Shown piece after piece: positions 9,030 to 15,866 of a stretch of 36,825 bases of DNA. Position numbers and translations under genes: made by a program. This stretch comes from CAVQEK01 sp964596645 (GTDB taxonomy: Bacteria > Bacteroidota > Bacteroidia > Cytophagales > Cyclobacteriaceae), in the NCBI GenBank assembly GCA_964596645.1, contig CAZQVB010000042.1, forward strand, positions 1-36,825, in the 5' to 3' direction. The notes under the pieces are model-generated. The model made no database searches, was not told the DNA's origin, and was given only the letters and a program-made list of their open reading frames with translations. The number at the start of each line of letters is the position of its first letter. Positions within the stretch are counted from its first letter, which is position 1.

Positions 9030-10517
9030 CTATTTTCCGGCACCTTTGGCTTTTTGTTCTTTAAAATAAGGCTGAAAGTTGTACGTAGAGGCAGGCGCCC
9101 ATTCGGCATTGTGCCGGGGCAGCATGCGGCCCATTCGCTGCCTTTCTTCCGCATGACCTTGGGCAATGTTGTTCCACTCGTTCGGATCAATGCTGTGGTC
9201 ATACAGTTCTTCACTGCCATCTTCGTAGCGTATATAGCGATAGTCTGCACTGCGTACGGCATGATTGTCTTTGCCATACGTGGTGATGGCGGCCAGTTCG
9301 GCTATGGTATGGCCGGAAAGCAGTGGCTTTAGACTCACGCCCTCGTTGCGCTCATAGGCAGGCAAACCGCATATATCCAGCAGTGTAGGATAAATAGAGA
9401 GCATCTCTACCGGCGCATCTACCGTTTTGCCGGAAGGTACGCCGGGACCGGCAAACATGAGGGGTGCATGAGTGGCTTCTTCCCAGAGGCATTGTTTGGC
9501 AAATGTACCCTTCTCACCCAAGCGATAGCCATGATCACTCCAGAGCACCACTACGGTATTGTTGGCATGTGGGCTTTTCTTTAAGGCATCCATCATCCGG
9601 CCGATTTCATAATCAACAAAACTGACGCAGGCCAGGTAAGCCCTTATTATATTGTCCCACTCATTGTGCGCTTTGGCCCATTCTGTGGTGGGCATCATTG
9701 GCAGGTCATTGATCTGGTGTGCGATGTCCGGCACATCGTTCAGGTCGTCGGCTTTGTATGGCGGCCTGGCCAGTGTTTGGTCCTTGTACAGGTCGAACCA
9801 ATGCTGCGGCACATACCAGGGCACATGCGGCCTTAAAAAACCCACGGCCAAAAAGAAAGGCTGCTCATACTGCTTTTGCAACCGCTCTACTGCCCAACTG
9901 GCCGATTGGTGATCGGGCATGAGTGAGTCGTGCGCCGGGTAGGCACCCCAATCGGTGCTGGTACGGCCGTATCTGTCGGGGTCGGCCGGGCCATAGCCAT
10001 CCCACACAAAGCGCTCATCGGGCTTGGGCCCAAAACCACCGACGCGACCACCAGACTCATTAAACAGGCCTTTGGGAGCATGCTCGTGAAAGAGCTTGCC
10101 GATGCCCATGGTGTGATAGCCGTGATTTTTGAAGTAGCCGGGGAGGAACACAATGTCTTCAGTTGCCTCTGTTGCCCCTTCTATGTCGTCGTCGTCGATC
10201 ATGCCATATATGCCGGTGGTGGAGGGGCGCAGGCCAGTCATCACACTGGCCCGGGAGGGGCCGCAAAGGGGAGCCTGGCAATGTGCGTTGGTAAAGAGGA
10301 CACCCTCGGCAGCCAACCTGTCCAGATTGGGCGTCTTGGCATCGGGGTGCCCGCCCATGGCGCCTATCCAGTCGTTCAAATCATCTACGGCAATGAATAA
10401 AACATTGGGTGGTCGGGTGACGGCTTCGGAAGTAGTTGCCTGTTTGCTGGCACAGGCAGATACCAAAAAAATAAGAACCAAACCGGGGATGATGGTATTG
10501 ACATTGGGTGCTTTCAT
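9030..10517 (-). CDS. Sulfatase lipoprotein (S1 family, iduronate-2-sulfatase-like)
   Basis: It hydrolyses sulfate esters, probably of a sulfated polysaccharide, at the outer surface or in the periplasm. The 495-residue protein has a lipoprotein leader ending in LVSAC (Cys22). Metal-binding DD lies at 45-46 (FIAVDDLND). The sulfatase signature CGPSRASVMTG holds Cys85, the residue converted to formylglycine. A distal WSDHGYRLGEKG motif supplies Asp and His. The DDLNDW/HCQAPLCGPSR style matches the iduronate-2-sulfatase subgroup of S1. As a Cys-type enzyme it needs a formylglycine-generating enzyme. The SUMF1-like protein at 31481-32533 lacks the needed cysteines, so a true FGE must be encoded elsewhere. 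It is first in a leftward pair with the TIM-barrel gene. Confidence 0.92.
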   Translation of the reverse strand: MKAPNVNTIIPGLVLIFLVSACASKQATTSEAVTRPPNVLFIAVDDLNDWIGAMGGHPDAKTPNLDRLAAEGVLFTNAHCQAPLCGPSRASVMTGLRPSTTGIYGMIDDDDIEGATEATEDIVFLPGYFKNHGYHTMGIGKLFHEHAPKGLFNESGGRVGGFGPKPDERFVWDGYGPADPDRYGRTSTDWGAYPAHDSLMPDHQSASWAVERLQKQYEQPFFLAVGFLRPHVPWYVPQHWFDLYKDQTLARPPYKADDLNDVPDIAHQINDLPMMPTTEWAKAHNEWDNIIRAYLACVSFVDYEIGRMMDALKKSPHANNTVVVLWSDHGYRLGEKGTFAKQCLWEEATHAPLMFAGPGVPSGKTVDAPVEMLSIYPTLLDICGLPAYERNEGVSLKPLLSGHTIAELAAITTYGKDNHAVRSADYRYIRYEDGSEELYDHSIDPNEWNNIAQGHAEERQRMGRMLPRHNAEWAPASTYNFQPYFKEQKAKGAGK

Positions 10518-10891
10518 AAGGCAAATAATAATTTTTCAATGCTGTGGTGTGCCAAACCAGCCGGCAAAAGATGGCGGCGTTAAAGTTACGATTTATTAGA
10601 ATTCTATTTTTTCAGATTTCCAAAAAATGGTGGTGACGGGCGAGGCGTATTTACAGGCAAACCGCAGGTGCAAAGACTTTCGGCTTAGAGCGGGAAACAG
10701 GATTGGATAAGGCGGTGGCGCGCAATGGTATTTTAGTTTAGGATTGGCCTGACGATCGTATGGTTTGGAACTCCGGTGATATCCATATTTCAAGGTGTTG
10801 CTTTTTCACGATTCTCAGCAAATATATTCATCATCTATACCATTATTTGTTTCCTAGTTAAGAAACTTTTACTTTCGTGGAAACGTTTTAA
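10518..10891. other. Intergenic boundary of the AT-rich island
   Basis: About 370 bases between the divergent sulfatase and HigB-like genes. It must hold the sulfatase promoter (minus strand) and that of the toxin-antitoxin module. A 65-codon minus-strand frame at 10596-10793 has no protein-like features and is not called. Base composition changes here from the balanced sulfatase gene to the AT-rich island on the right. Confidence 0.45.
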
Positions 10892-11240
10892 ATGTCAATA
10901 AAAAATTTAGAGTTGAATTTCTTGAAGAGGCTGCTGAGTTTTTGGAAACACTTAATGATAAAGCGAAGGAAAAAGTTCTGTACAATGTCTGGAAGGCTCG
11001 GATCACGTATGATATGGAGCTATTCAAAAAGTTATCTGGTGAGATTTGGAAATTCAGGACACTATTCAAAAGACCCACTGCAGATTATTCGCTTTCTGGG
11101 ATAAAACCGACAAGGTGGACACAGTAGTGATCTCAACACACGGATTGGTTAAAAAAACCGATAAAACTCCGCCTGGAGAAGTTGAAAAAGCTGAACGGAT
11201 AAGAAAAATGTATTTTGAACTTAAAAATAAAATAACATGA
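10892..11240 (+). pseudogene. higB: HigB/RelE-like toxin (Gp49 type), two frameshifts
   Basis: Read with two restored bases, this is a 116-residue phage-Gp49/HigB-type toxin. Members of the RelE superfamily are ribosome-dependent mRNA interferases. Start MSIK, then KFRVEFLEEAAEFLETL and KARITYDMELFKKL, then EIWKFRTLFKK in one frame, and RLFAFWDKTDKVDTVVISTHG with a C-terminal KAERIRKMYFE in another. The first break is in the A6 run at 10900-10905 and the second in the A4 run at 11068-11071. In each case adding one A restores the frame, and the joined frame then reads without a stop to the TGA at 11238-11240. Its stop overlaps the antitoxin ATG (ATGA), as in intact modules. Either the toxin is dead or both breaks are homopolymer sequencing errors. 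Programmed slippage is a less likely third reading. Confidence 0.8.
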
Positions 11241-11563
11241 AACCTATGAAAACTGTCAGTCTCGAAGAACTCACTGATCAACCTATCGGTAAACGAGGCA
11301 CTCCCAAAAGAGAAGCTTTTGAGTATGAATTACGACTTGATTTGCTAGGAAGAGCTATAAAAGAAGCAAGAAGGGAACGCAATCTGACGCAAGAACAACT
11401 TGGCATACTCGTCGGCGTAAAAAAAGCCCAAATTTCTAAACTAGAAAATAGTTTAACTGATGCCCGGTTTGAAACCATCATTAAGGTATTCAAAGCACTT
11501 AATGCCAAGATCAACTTTAATGTGGAACTATTAAACCAAAAGATGGATCTGGTTTCGAGATGA
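11237..11563 (+). CDS. HigA-like XRE-family antitoxin
   Basis: A 108-residue DNA-binding antitoxin. The helix-turn-helix is clear at about residues 52-88 (RNLTQEQLGILVGVKKAQISKLE is the core), followed by FETIIKVFKALNAKINFNVEL, the usual end of XRE/HigA antitoxins. In such modules it neutralises the toxin and represses the operon promoter. Its ATG overlaps the toxin stop codon by four bases, so translation was coupled to that of the toxin. The antitoxin frame is intact although its toxin is frameshifted. With the toxin broken, ribosomes would terminate early and reach this start less often. Confidence 0.85.
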   Translation: MKPMKTVSLEELTDQPIGKRGTPKREAFEYELRLDLLGRAIKEARRERNLTQEQLGILVGVKKAQISKLENSLTDARFETIIKVFKALNAKINFNVELLNQKMDLVSR

Positions 11564-11582
11564 GAACACCATGTTTAAAATC

Positions 11583-11616
11583 GTAGTTGCGTAAGGCAAA
11601 TGCTCTGACCAACTAC
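11583..11616. repeat. Inverted-repeat element after the HigBA module
   Basis: GTAGTT at 11583-11588 pairs with AACTAC at 11611-11616. Inside it TTGC/GCAA can form a small alternative hairpin. A comparable GTTG...CAAC arrangement with an inner GCAG/CTGC hairpin lies at about 12534-12557 after the second module. In both places it precedes the long direct repeat by a few dozen bases. Function unknown. Confidence 0.35.
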
Positions 11617-11640
11617 TGATTCATACACATAATGATATAT

Positions 11641-11806
11641 ACCAATTCCCCTTTCCCCAAGGCATGCCTACCGTTCATTTTTTGGCGGCATTTGCAAAAA
11701 CACTTGCCGTGTAGCGGACTGTGAGAGTCAATATCAAAAAGCAGATGGCGGTCTTTTGTGCCTGGCTAGTCCTATTGGCATAACTGTATCGATTAAGATC
11801 TGCCTG
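11641..11806. repeat. Long imperfect direct repeat, copy 1
   Basis: It matches the segment at 12591-12762. The first 65 bases are nearly identical: accaattcc, then ctttccccaaggcatgccta, then the block ending in tttgcaaaaacac. After that, similarity is patchy (gtgaRagtcaa, agcRgtct) and resumes at the end (atcgaYtWagatYtgcc). An internal GCGGCA...TGCCGY pair can form a stem. The copy lies between the HigA antitoxin and the HicA pseudogene. It contains no gene; the minus-strand frame across it is not protein-like. Confidence 0.75.
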
Positions 11807-11856
11807 AAAGTAAATTATTATTTGCTTTTGAAGCATGCATAAAAAGAAAGGCATAA

Positions 11857-12045
11857 ATGAAATGCTCAGAACTTTTCCGACTCTTGAAGAAAAATGGATG
11901 GCATCCTGTTTCACAATAAGGGTCTCATATTAATATGAAACATGACAATAAAGATAGAACAATAATTTTCCCAAACTATGGAAGTCAAGAAATTGGAAAA
12001 GGACTTGAGAAGAAAATTCTGAAAGATGCAGGTATAAATGTTTAA
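11857..12045 (+). pseudogene. hicA: HicA-like mRNA interferase toxin with in-frame stop
   Basis: The frame reads MKCSELFRLLKKNGWHPVSQ, then TAA at 11917-11919, then GSHINMKHDNKDRTIIFPNYGSQEIGKGLEK with end KKILKDAGINV. Apart from the stop this is a full-length (about 62-residue) HicA: LLKKNGW, the GSH motif with the catalytic His, the basic MKH segment and the final LKDAGI helix. Intact HicA proteins commonly have Lys before GSH, so one A-to-T change (AAA to TAA) explains the stop. Reinitiation at the ATG at 11935 would make a 36-residue stub lacking the catalytic His. hicB follows 10 bases downstream. The toxin is therefore predicted to be inactive. Confidence 0.85.
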
Positions 12046-12055
12046 ATGACAGGTC

Positions 12056-12448
12056 ATGAAAAATCTTAAGAAAAAAATAACCATAATCGTTGAAAAAACC
12101 GAAACGGGCTTTTCAGCATATTCAGAGGAATATCCAATTTTCACTACTGGGCGAACCATTCCTGAATTAATCAACAATGCGCTCGAATCAGCTCAATTGT
12201 ATTTTGACGAGAAATACAAAGTCGCTCATGAAAACCTTAAATTTGAAATTGAGTTCGCACAATTCTTTCAGTATTACAAAGTATTAAATGCTAAATTTCT
12301 TGCCGAAAAAATAGGAATGAATCCAACATTATTGTCACAGTATGTACAAGGGCATAAAAAACCTTCTGAAAATCAGACTGAAAAAATTTTGAAAGGGATT
12401 CATCAAATTGGGCAGGAGCTCTCCGAAATGAATTTAATATATAGATGA
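12056..12448 (+). CDS. hicB: HicB-like antitoxin with C-terminal HTH
   Basis: A 130-residue antitoxin. The N-terminal half has the partly degenerate RNase-H-like HicB fold (KKITIIVEKTETGFSAYSEEYP, then a GRTIPELINNALESA helix). The C-terminal half has a Cro/XRE-type helix-turn-helix at about residues 76-115 (KFLAEKIGMNPTLLSQYVQG). HicB proteins bind and block HicA and repress the hicAB promoter through such a DNA-binding domain. The gene begins 10 bases after the HicA pseudogene and is intact. With its toxin interrupted, its remaining role could be repression, protection against an incoming related HicA, or none. Confidence 0.86.
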   Translation: MKNLKKKITIIVEKTETGFSAYSEEYPIFTTGRTIPELINNALESAQLYFDEKYKVAHENLKFEIEFAQFFQYYKVLNAKFLAEKIGMNPTLLSQYVQGHKKPSENQTEKILKGIHQIGQELSEMNLIYR

Positions 12449-12790
12449 TAGCAAACAGGCTATAACGATCTTAAATTTATATGACCGGGCTTGTACAGTT
12501 TTATTGGTTTTTTTGACAACATGTACCCAGCAAGTTGAAAAGGCAGTGGGCTGCAACCGCCACAAACTTACAGCACACCGAATAATCCTTACCAATTCCT
12601 CTTTCCCCAAGGCATGCCTACCGTCCATTTTTTGGCGGCATTTGCAAAAACACCTGCCGCTGTAGCGGGTTGTGAAAGTCAAAGCAAAAAAAACAGCCAG
12701 CGGTCTCTTCAACCCGGTTATGCATTTTTGAATCCATAGAATCGACTTAGATTTGCCGCATCAAACCTTTCACATAATCAACTAACACAA
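12449..12790. other. Intergenic region with repeat copy 2 before pgi
   Basis: About 340 bases without a gene. It holds the GTTG...CAAC inverted-repeat element near 12534-12557 and the second copy of the long direct repeat (separate entry). The pgi promoter must lie in its last 100 bases, so the repeat is close to or part of the pgi upstream region. A 92-codon minus-strand frame at 12434-12712 is judged spurious. Confidence 0.5.
12591..12762. repeat. Long imperfect direct repeat, copy 2
   Basis: Second copy of the element at 11641-11806, in the same orientation. The most conserved part is 12591-12653. The internal GCGGCA (from 12646) and TGCCGC (to 12660) form a perfect 6-bp stem here. The two copies bracket the HicA-HicB module, about 950 bases apart. 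Confidence 0.75.
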
Positions 12791-14449
12791 ATGCTTCAAT
12801 CCATCAATCCCACGCAAACACAGTCATGGCAAGCGTTGCAGCGCCATTATCAGGAAATTTCCAACAAGCACATGCGCACCTTGTTTGAGGAAAATCCCGC
12901 TCGTTTCAAAGATTTCTCCCTGCGTTTCAACGATGTCCTGATCGATTATTCTAAAAACATCATTACGCAAGAAACGCTGCAGCTGCTTCGCGACCTAGCA
13001 GAGGATTGCCACCTGAATGAGGCCATTGAAGCCATGTTTACCGGCGAAAAGATCAACGTGACGGAAGGCCGTGCTGTGCTGCATACTGCACTGCGCAAGC
13101 GCGACGACGGACAGGTAATGGTAGATGGCCACGACGTGATGCCGGAAGTAAGGCGCGTGCTGGCTAAAATGAAGCAGTTTTCCAACGCCGTGGTCGATGG
13201 CAGCTGGAAGGGCTACAGCGGCAAAGCCGTCAGCGATATTGTAAACATCGGCATTGGCGGTTCTGACCTGGGCCCTTTGATGGTGACCGAAGCATTGAAG
13301 CCTTACAAAAAGCCCAATATCAATGTGCACTTTGTGTCTAACGTAGATGGCACGCACATGACAGAAACACTAAAAGCCCTGCATCCGGAAACCACGCTTT
13401 TCCTGGTGGCTTCCAAAACCTTTACCACGCAGGAAACCATGACCAACGCCCATACAGCCAGGCAGTGGTTTTTGAGTGCGGCCGGAGACGAGCAGTATGT
13501 TAAAAATCATTTCGTAGCGCTCTCCACCAACGAAAAGGCCGTAGCGGAGTTTGGCATCGACACGGCCAACATGTTTGAGTTCTGGGACTGGGTCGGCGGC
13601 AGGTACTCTTTGTGGTCGGCGATTGGCCTATCCATTGCCTGCACGCTCGGTTTCGAGCATTTTGAAGAATTGCTTCAGGGCGCCTATGATATGGATGAGC
13701 ATTTCCGCCACTCGCCATTCGAAGAAAATATACCTGTGACGCTGGCACTGATCGGCATCTGGCACAACAACTTCTTTGGCGCCGACACGGAGGCCATACT
13801 GCCCTACGATCAATACATGCACCGCTTTGCGGCATACTTCCAGCAGGGCAACATGGAGAGCAATGGAAAATACATAGACCGCAACGGTGAGGAAGTGAAC
13901 TACCAAACCGGACCAATAATTTGGGGCGAACCCGGCACCAACGGCCAGCACGCCTTCTACCAACTCATACACCAGGGCACCAAGCGCATACCCTGCGACT
14001 TTATAGCGCCAGCCAATTCGCACAATAAAGCCGGTGACCACCATACGAAATTACTGGCCAACTTCTTTGCACAGACAGAGGCTATGATGAAAGGCAAAAC
14101 GGCCGACGAAGTGCGTGATGAACTGAAGCAGGCGGGCAAATCCGGAGAACAGATAGAAAAACTACTGCCCTACAAGGTGTTCAAAGGCAACATACCGACG
14201 AACTCTATATTGGTAAAGAAAGTAACGCCGCGGGTGCTCGGCAGTCTCATTGCCATGTACGAGCACAAAATTTTTGTGCAAGGAGTTATCTGGAACATCT
14301 TCAGCTTCGACCAGTGGGGAGTAGAGCTGGGCAAGCAATTGGCGAATAACATTTTGCCTGAACTTCAGCACGAGAAACACATCGCATCGCACGACGGCTC
14401 CACCAATGGACTCATCAATGCGTATAAAAACATGCGGGAAAAGACCTAG
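12791..14449 (+). CDS. pgi: Glucose-6-phosphate isomerase
   Basis: It interconverts glucose 6-phosphate and fructose 6-phosphate in glycolysis and gluconeogenesis, in the cytoplasm. The 552-residue length is that of the long bacterial/eukaryotic type. Both family signatures are present: DWVGGRYSLWSAIGL near residue 262 and FSFDQWGVELGKQL near 506. The phosphate-binding VNIGIGGSDLGPL stretch is near 154 and SKTFTTQETM near 206. The start ATG follows acacaa without a strong Shine-Dalgarno, as usual for the phylum. Its stop codon TAG lies in the palindrome CTAG, which also supplies the stop codon of the convergent gene at 14446-14832. It appears to be a single-gene unit. Confidence 0.96.
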   Translation: MLQSINPTQTQSWQALQRHYQEISNKHMRTLFEENPARFKDFSLRFNDVLIDYSKNIITQETLQLLRDLAEDCHLNEAIEAMFTGEKINVTEGRAVLHTALRKRDDGQVMVDGHDVMPEVRRVLAKMKQFSNAVVDGSWKGYSGKAVSDIVNIGIGGSDLGPLMVTEALKPYKKPNINVHFVSNVDGTHMTETLKALHPETTLFLVASKTFTTQETMTNAHTARQWFLSAAGDEQYVKNHFVALSTNEKAVAEFGIDTANMFEFWDWVGGRYSLWSAIGLSIACTLGFEHFEELLQGAYDMDEHFRHSPFEENIPVTLALIGIWHNNFFGADTEAILPYDQYMHRFAAYFQQGNMESNGKYIDRNGEEVNYQTGPIIWGEPGTNGQHAFYQLIHQGTKRIPCDFIAPANSHNKAGDHHTKLLANFFAQTEAMMKGKTADEVRDELKQAGKSGEQIEKLLPYKVFKGNIPTNSILVKKVTPRVLGSLIAMYEHKIFVQGVIWNIFSFDQWGVELGKQLANNILPELQHEKHIASHDGSTNGLINAYKNMREKT

Positions 14450-14832
14450 AGGCGGGTGAGGCGGTATTGCATTTTTTGTTCTTGCTTCTGAATCACAAAC
14501 AGATTGTCCGCTTTGCCCGGCAGGCGGATGATCTGGTAATTTTCCTGCACGCCGTTGGCCATGTGCAGTGATAGATGGCTGAAGGAATTATTAATGGTCC
14601 AGTTGCCGCTTTCGTGTGTGTTGTTACCACTCACGCGTGAGAAGGTGCCGTCGGGGCTTAGCGTGAGGCGGTTGAAAGTCGGCGCTGAGGAATTGTAAAA
14701 TGCTTGCTGCTGTTGTACAGCCCAAGTATCATTCAAGCTGCTCACCGAGGCTTGCTGTGAGGTGCCGCGGCCAAAGAAGATTGACCACAACACCACCTGA
14801 AAAATCACAAAATATAGTAGGGTACTTTTCAT
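14446..14832 (-). CDS. Hypothetical small secreted protein
   Basis: A 128-residue protein with an uncleaved or cleavable N-terminal hydrophobic segment (residues 4-20, LLYFVIFQVVLWSIFF), followed by a Ser/Asn/Gln-rich region and short beta-like segments (LTLSPDGTFSRVSG, ESGNWTINN, LSLHMANG). The pattern PDGTF...SGNW...L resembles small lipocalin-like or META-like beta domains of Bacteroidota, but this is only a resemblance. It converges on pgi and shares the CTAG stop palindrome with it. Function unknown. Confidence 0.6.
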   Translation of the reverse strand: MKSTLLYFVIFQVVLWSIFFGRGTSQQASVSSLNDTWAVQQQQAFYNSSAPTFNRLTLSPDGTFSRVSGNNTHESGNWTINNSFSHLSLHMANGVQENYQIIRLPGKADNLFVIQKQEQKMQYRLTRL

Positions 14833-15253
14833 TGCAATTCACCTGAAACACATGTGCAATGATGTGGAAGTTTCGCATTTGTTTCAAGAAAAAATCCTGG
14901 GATAAGCGATGATGTAGTGTATTCACCAATTTAATGATGTGCGGTGTGCAGAGCCACCACAGTATGGGCCAATTTGCCCCATCTGTATGCTTCAGCAAAT
15001 ACTGTCATGGAGAATTTAGCCAATATTATTTGGTGTGCCAATAATTATTCTCTGTAAGTAAAGCGATAAATTATCAATTTTATCAATCAGAAATACCATC
15101 ATCATATACTGCACATATGGCCAGATCAATGGCAGCACATAAAATATTGCAAACGGTCATCGATGTATATTGAATTATAAGCTTTCGACTGTGGTTGTTT
15201 TATCGTCGGCACAAAACAATTGCCGATATCGTCGTGTCAGGGATGATCAATGC
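14833..15253. other. Intergenic stretch without gene
   Basis: About 420 AT-rich bases between two leftward genes. It must contain the promoter of the small secreted protein (minus strand) and the 3' end region of the SixA-like gene. A 100-codon plus-strand frame from 15170 is the antisense shadow of the phosphatase gene. No repeat, RNA gene or clear terminator was seen. Confidence 0.5.
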
Positions 15254-15748
15254 TCAATAGTCCGACGGATTGCGCGCATCGGCGAGTGTGGCTTGTTTAT
15301 CCGTCAATCCTTGCCAATCGTCCGCCTGCCAGGTGAGTTGCATGAATCCACCGGCCTCCAGCACCCCGGCTTCTGCGCGCGTGGTGAATTCGGCAAAATA
15401 CAGCAGATTGGGGTTGTGACCCACCAGAAATACATTCGCCAACTCAGCGGACAGCTCCGACACGATTTTTAGAATAAGGCGCACCGAGCTGTCGTAAAGG
15501 TCGTCGTGCAGCACAATGGAAGACCGGTCTTGATCGAGGCGCTCGGCAATAAGCTCAGCCGATTGCAGTGCACGCATGGCTGTGCTGGATATTATTTTGT
15601 CGGGCAAGATGTTGGCCGACTTAAAGAAATTGCCCAGTCGGGATATGTCTGACATACCGGCCGAACTCAAGAAACGTTCGTGATCGCGCTGCCCCGATTC
15701 CTGATCGAGCGCTTTGCCATGGCGGATGATGTAGAGGTTTTTTGTCAC
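15254..15748 (-). CDS. sixA: SixA-type phosphohistidine phosphatase (histidine phosphatase superfamily)
   Basis: A 164-residue small histidine phosphatase. The catalytic core is complete: RHG at 9-11 (Arg9, His10), Arg59 in SSTAMRA, and His111 in VGHNP. Short proteins of this branch (SixA) remove phosphate from phosphohistidine of signalling proteins. Other small-molecule substrates are possible. Translation appears to start at GTG (15748), giving MTKNLYIIRHGK; no ATG precedes it in frame. The gene is divergent from topA, with about 118 bases between the starts. Confidence 0.85.
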   Translation of the reverse strand: MTKNLYIIRHGKALDQESGQRDHERFLSSAGMSDISRLGNFFKSANILPDKIISSTAMRALQSAELIAERLDQDRSSIVLHDDLYDSSVRLILKIVSELSAELANVFLVGHNPNLLYFAEFTTRAEAGVLEAGGFMQLTWQADDWQGLTDKQATLADARNPSDY

Positions 15749-15810
15749 TATTTCGTGGTATTAAAAGAGAAAACGGATACCGGCCATGAAAAGGTAGCTG
15801 CCTGCGGCGG

Positions 15811-15843
15811 TTTGCTATATTAGTTTTTTTTTATTGATATTTG
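15811..15843 (+). promoter_or_regulatory. Candidate topA promoter (Bacteroidota type)
   Basis: TTTG at 15811-15814 and GATATTTG at 15836-15843 fit the -33 TTTG and -7 TAnnTTTG elements of Bacteroidota sigma factors, with one mismatch in the -7 box and a 21-base spacer. It would give a short leader before the topA ATG at 15867. Inferred from pattern only. Confidence 0.35.
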
Positions 15844-15866
15844 GCCCTCATTAAAACCCCCTGTTT

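Noticed and set aside
11583..11617. tRNA-like fragment on the minus strand (D-loop-like GTTGGTCAGAGC plus an anticodon-arm-like TTTGCCTTACGCAA)
   Set aside because: No 5' half of the D-stem, a shortened anticodon loop, and no T-arm or acceptor stem follow. A cloverleaf cannot be drawn. It may be a remnant or chance.
11675..12712. Minus-strand ORFs 11675-11914 and 12434-12712
   Set aside because: They run across the long direct repeat; their similarity to each other is only that of the repeat DNA, and they are not protein-like.
11641..12762. Integron attC sites (cassette array without integrase)
   Set aside because: The cassette-like layout invites it, but I could not find paired RYYYAAC and GTTRRRY core boxes at the repeat ends on either strand.
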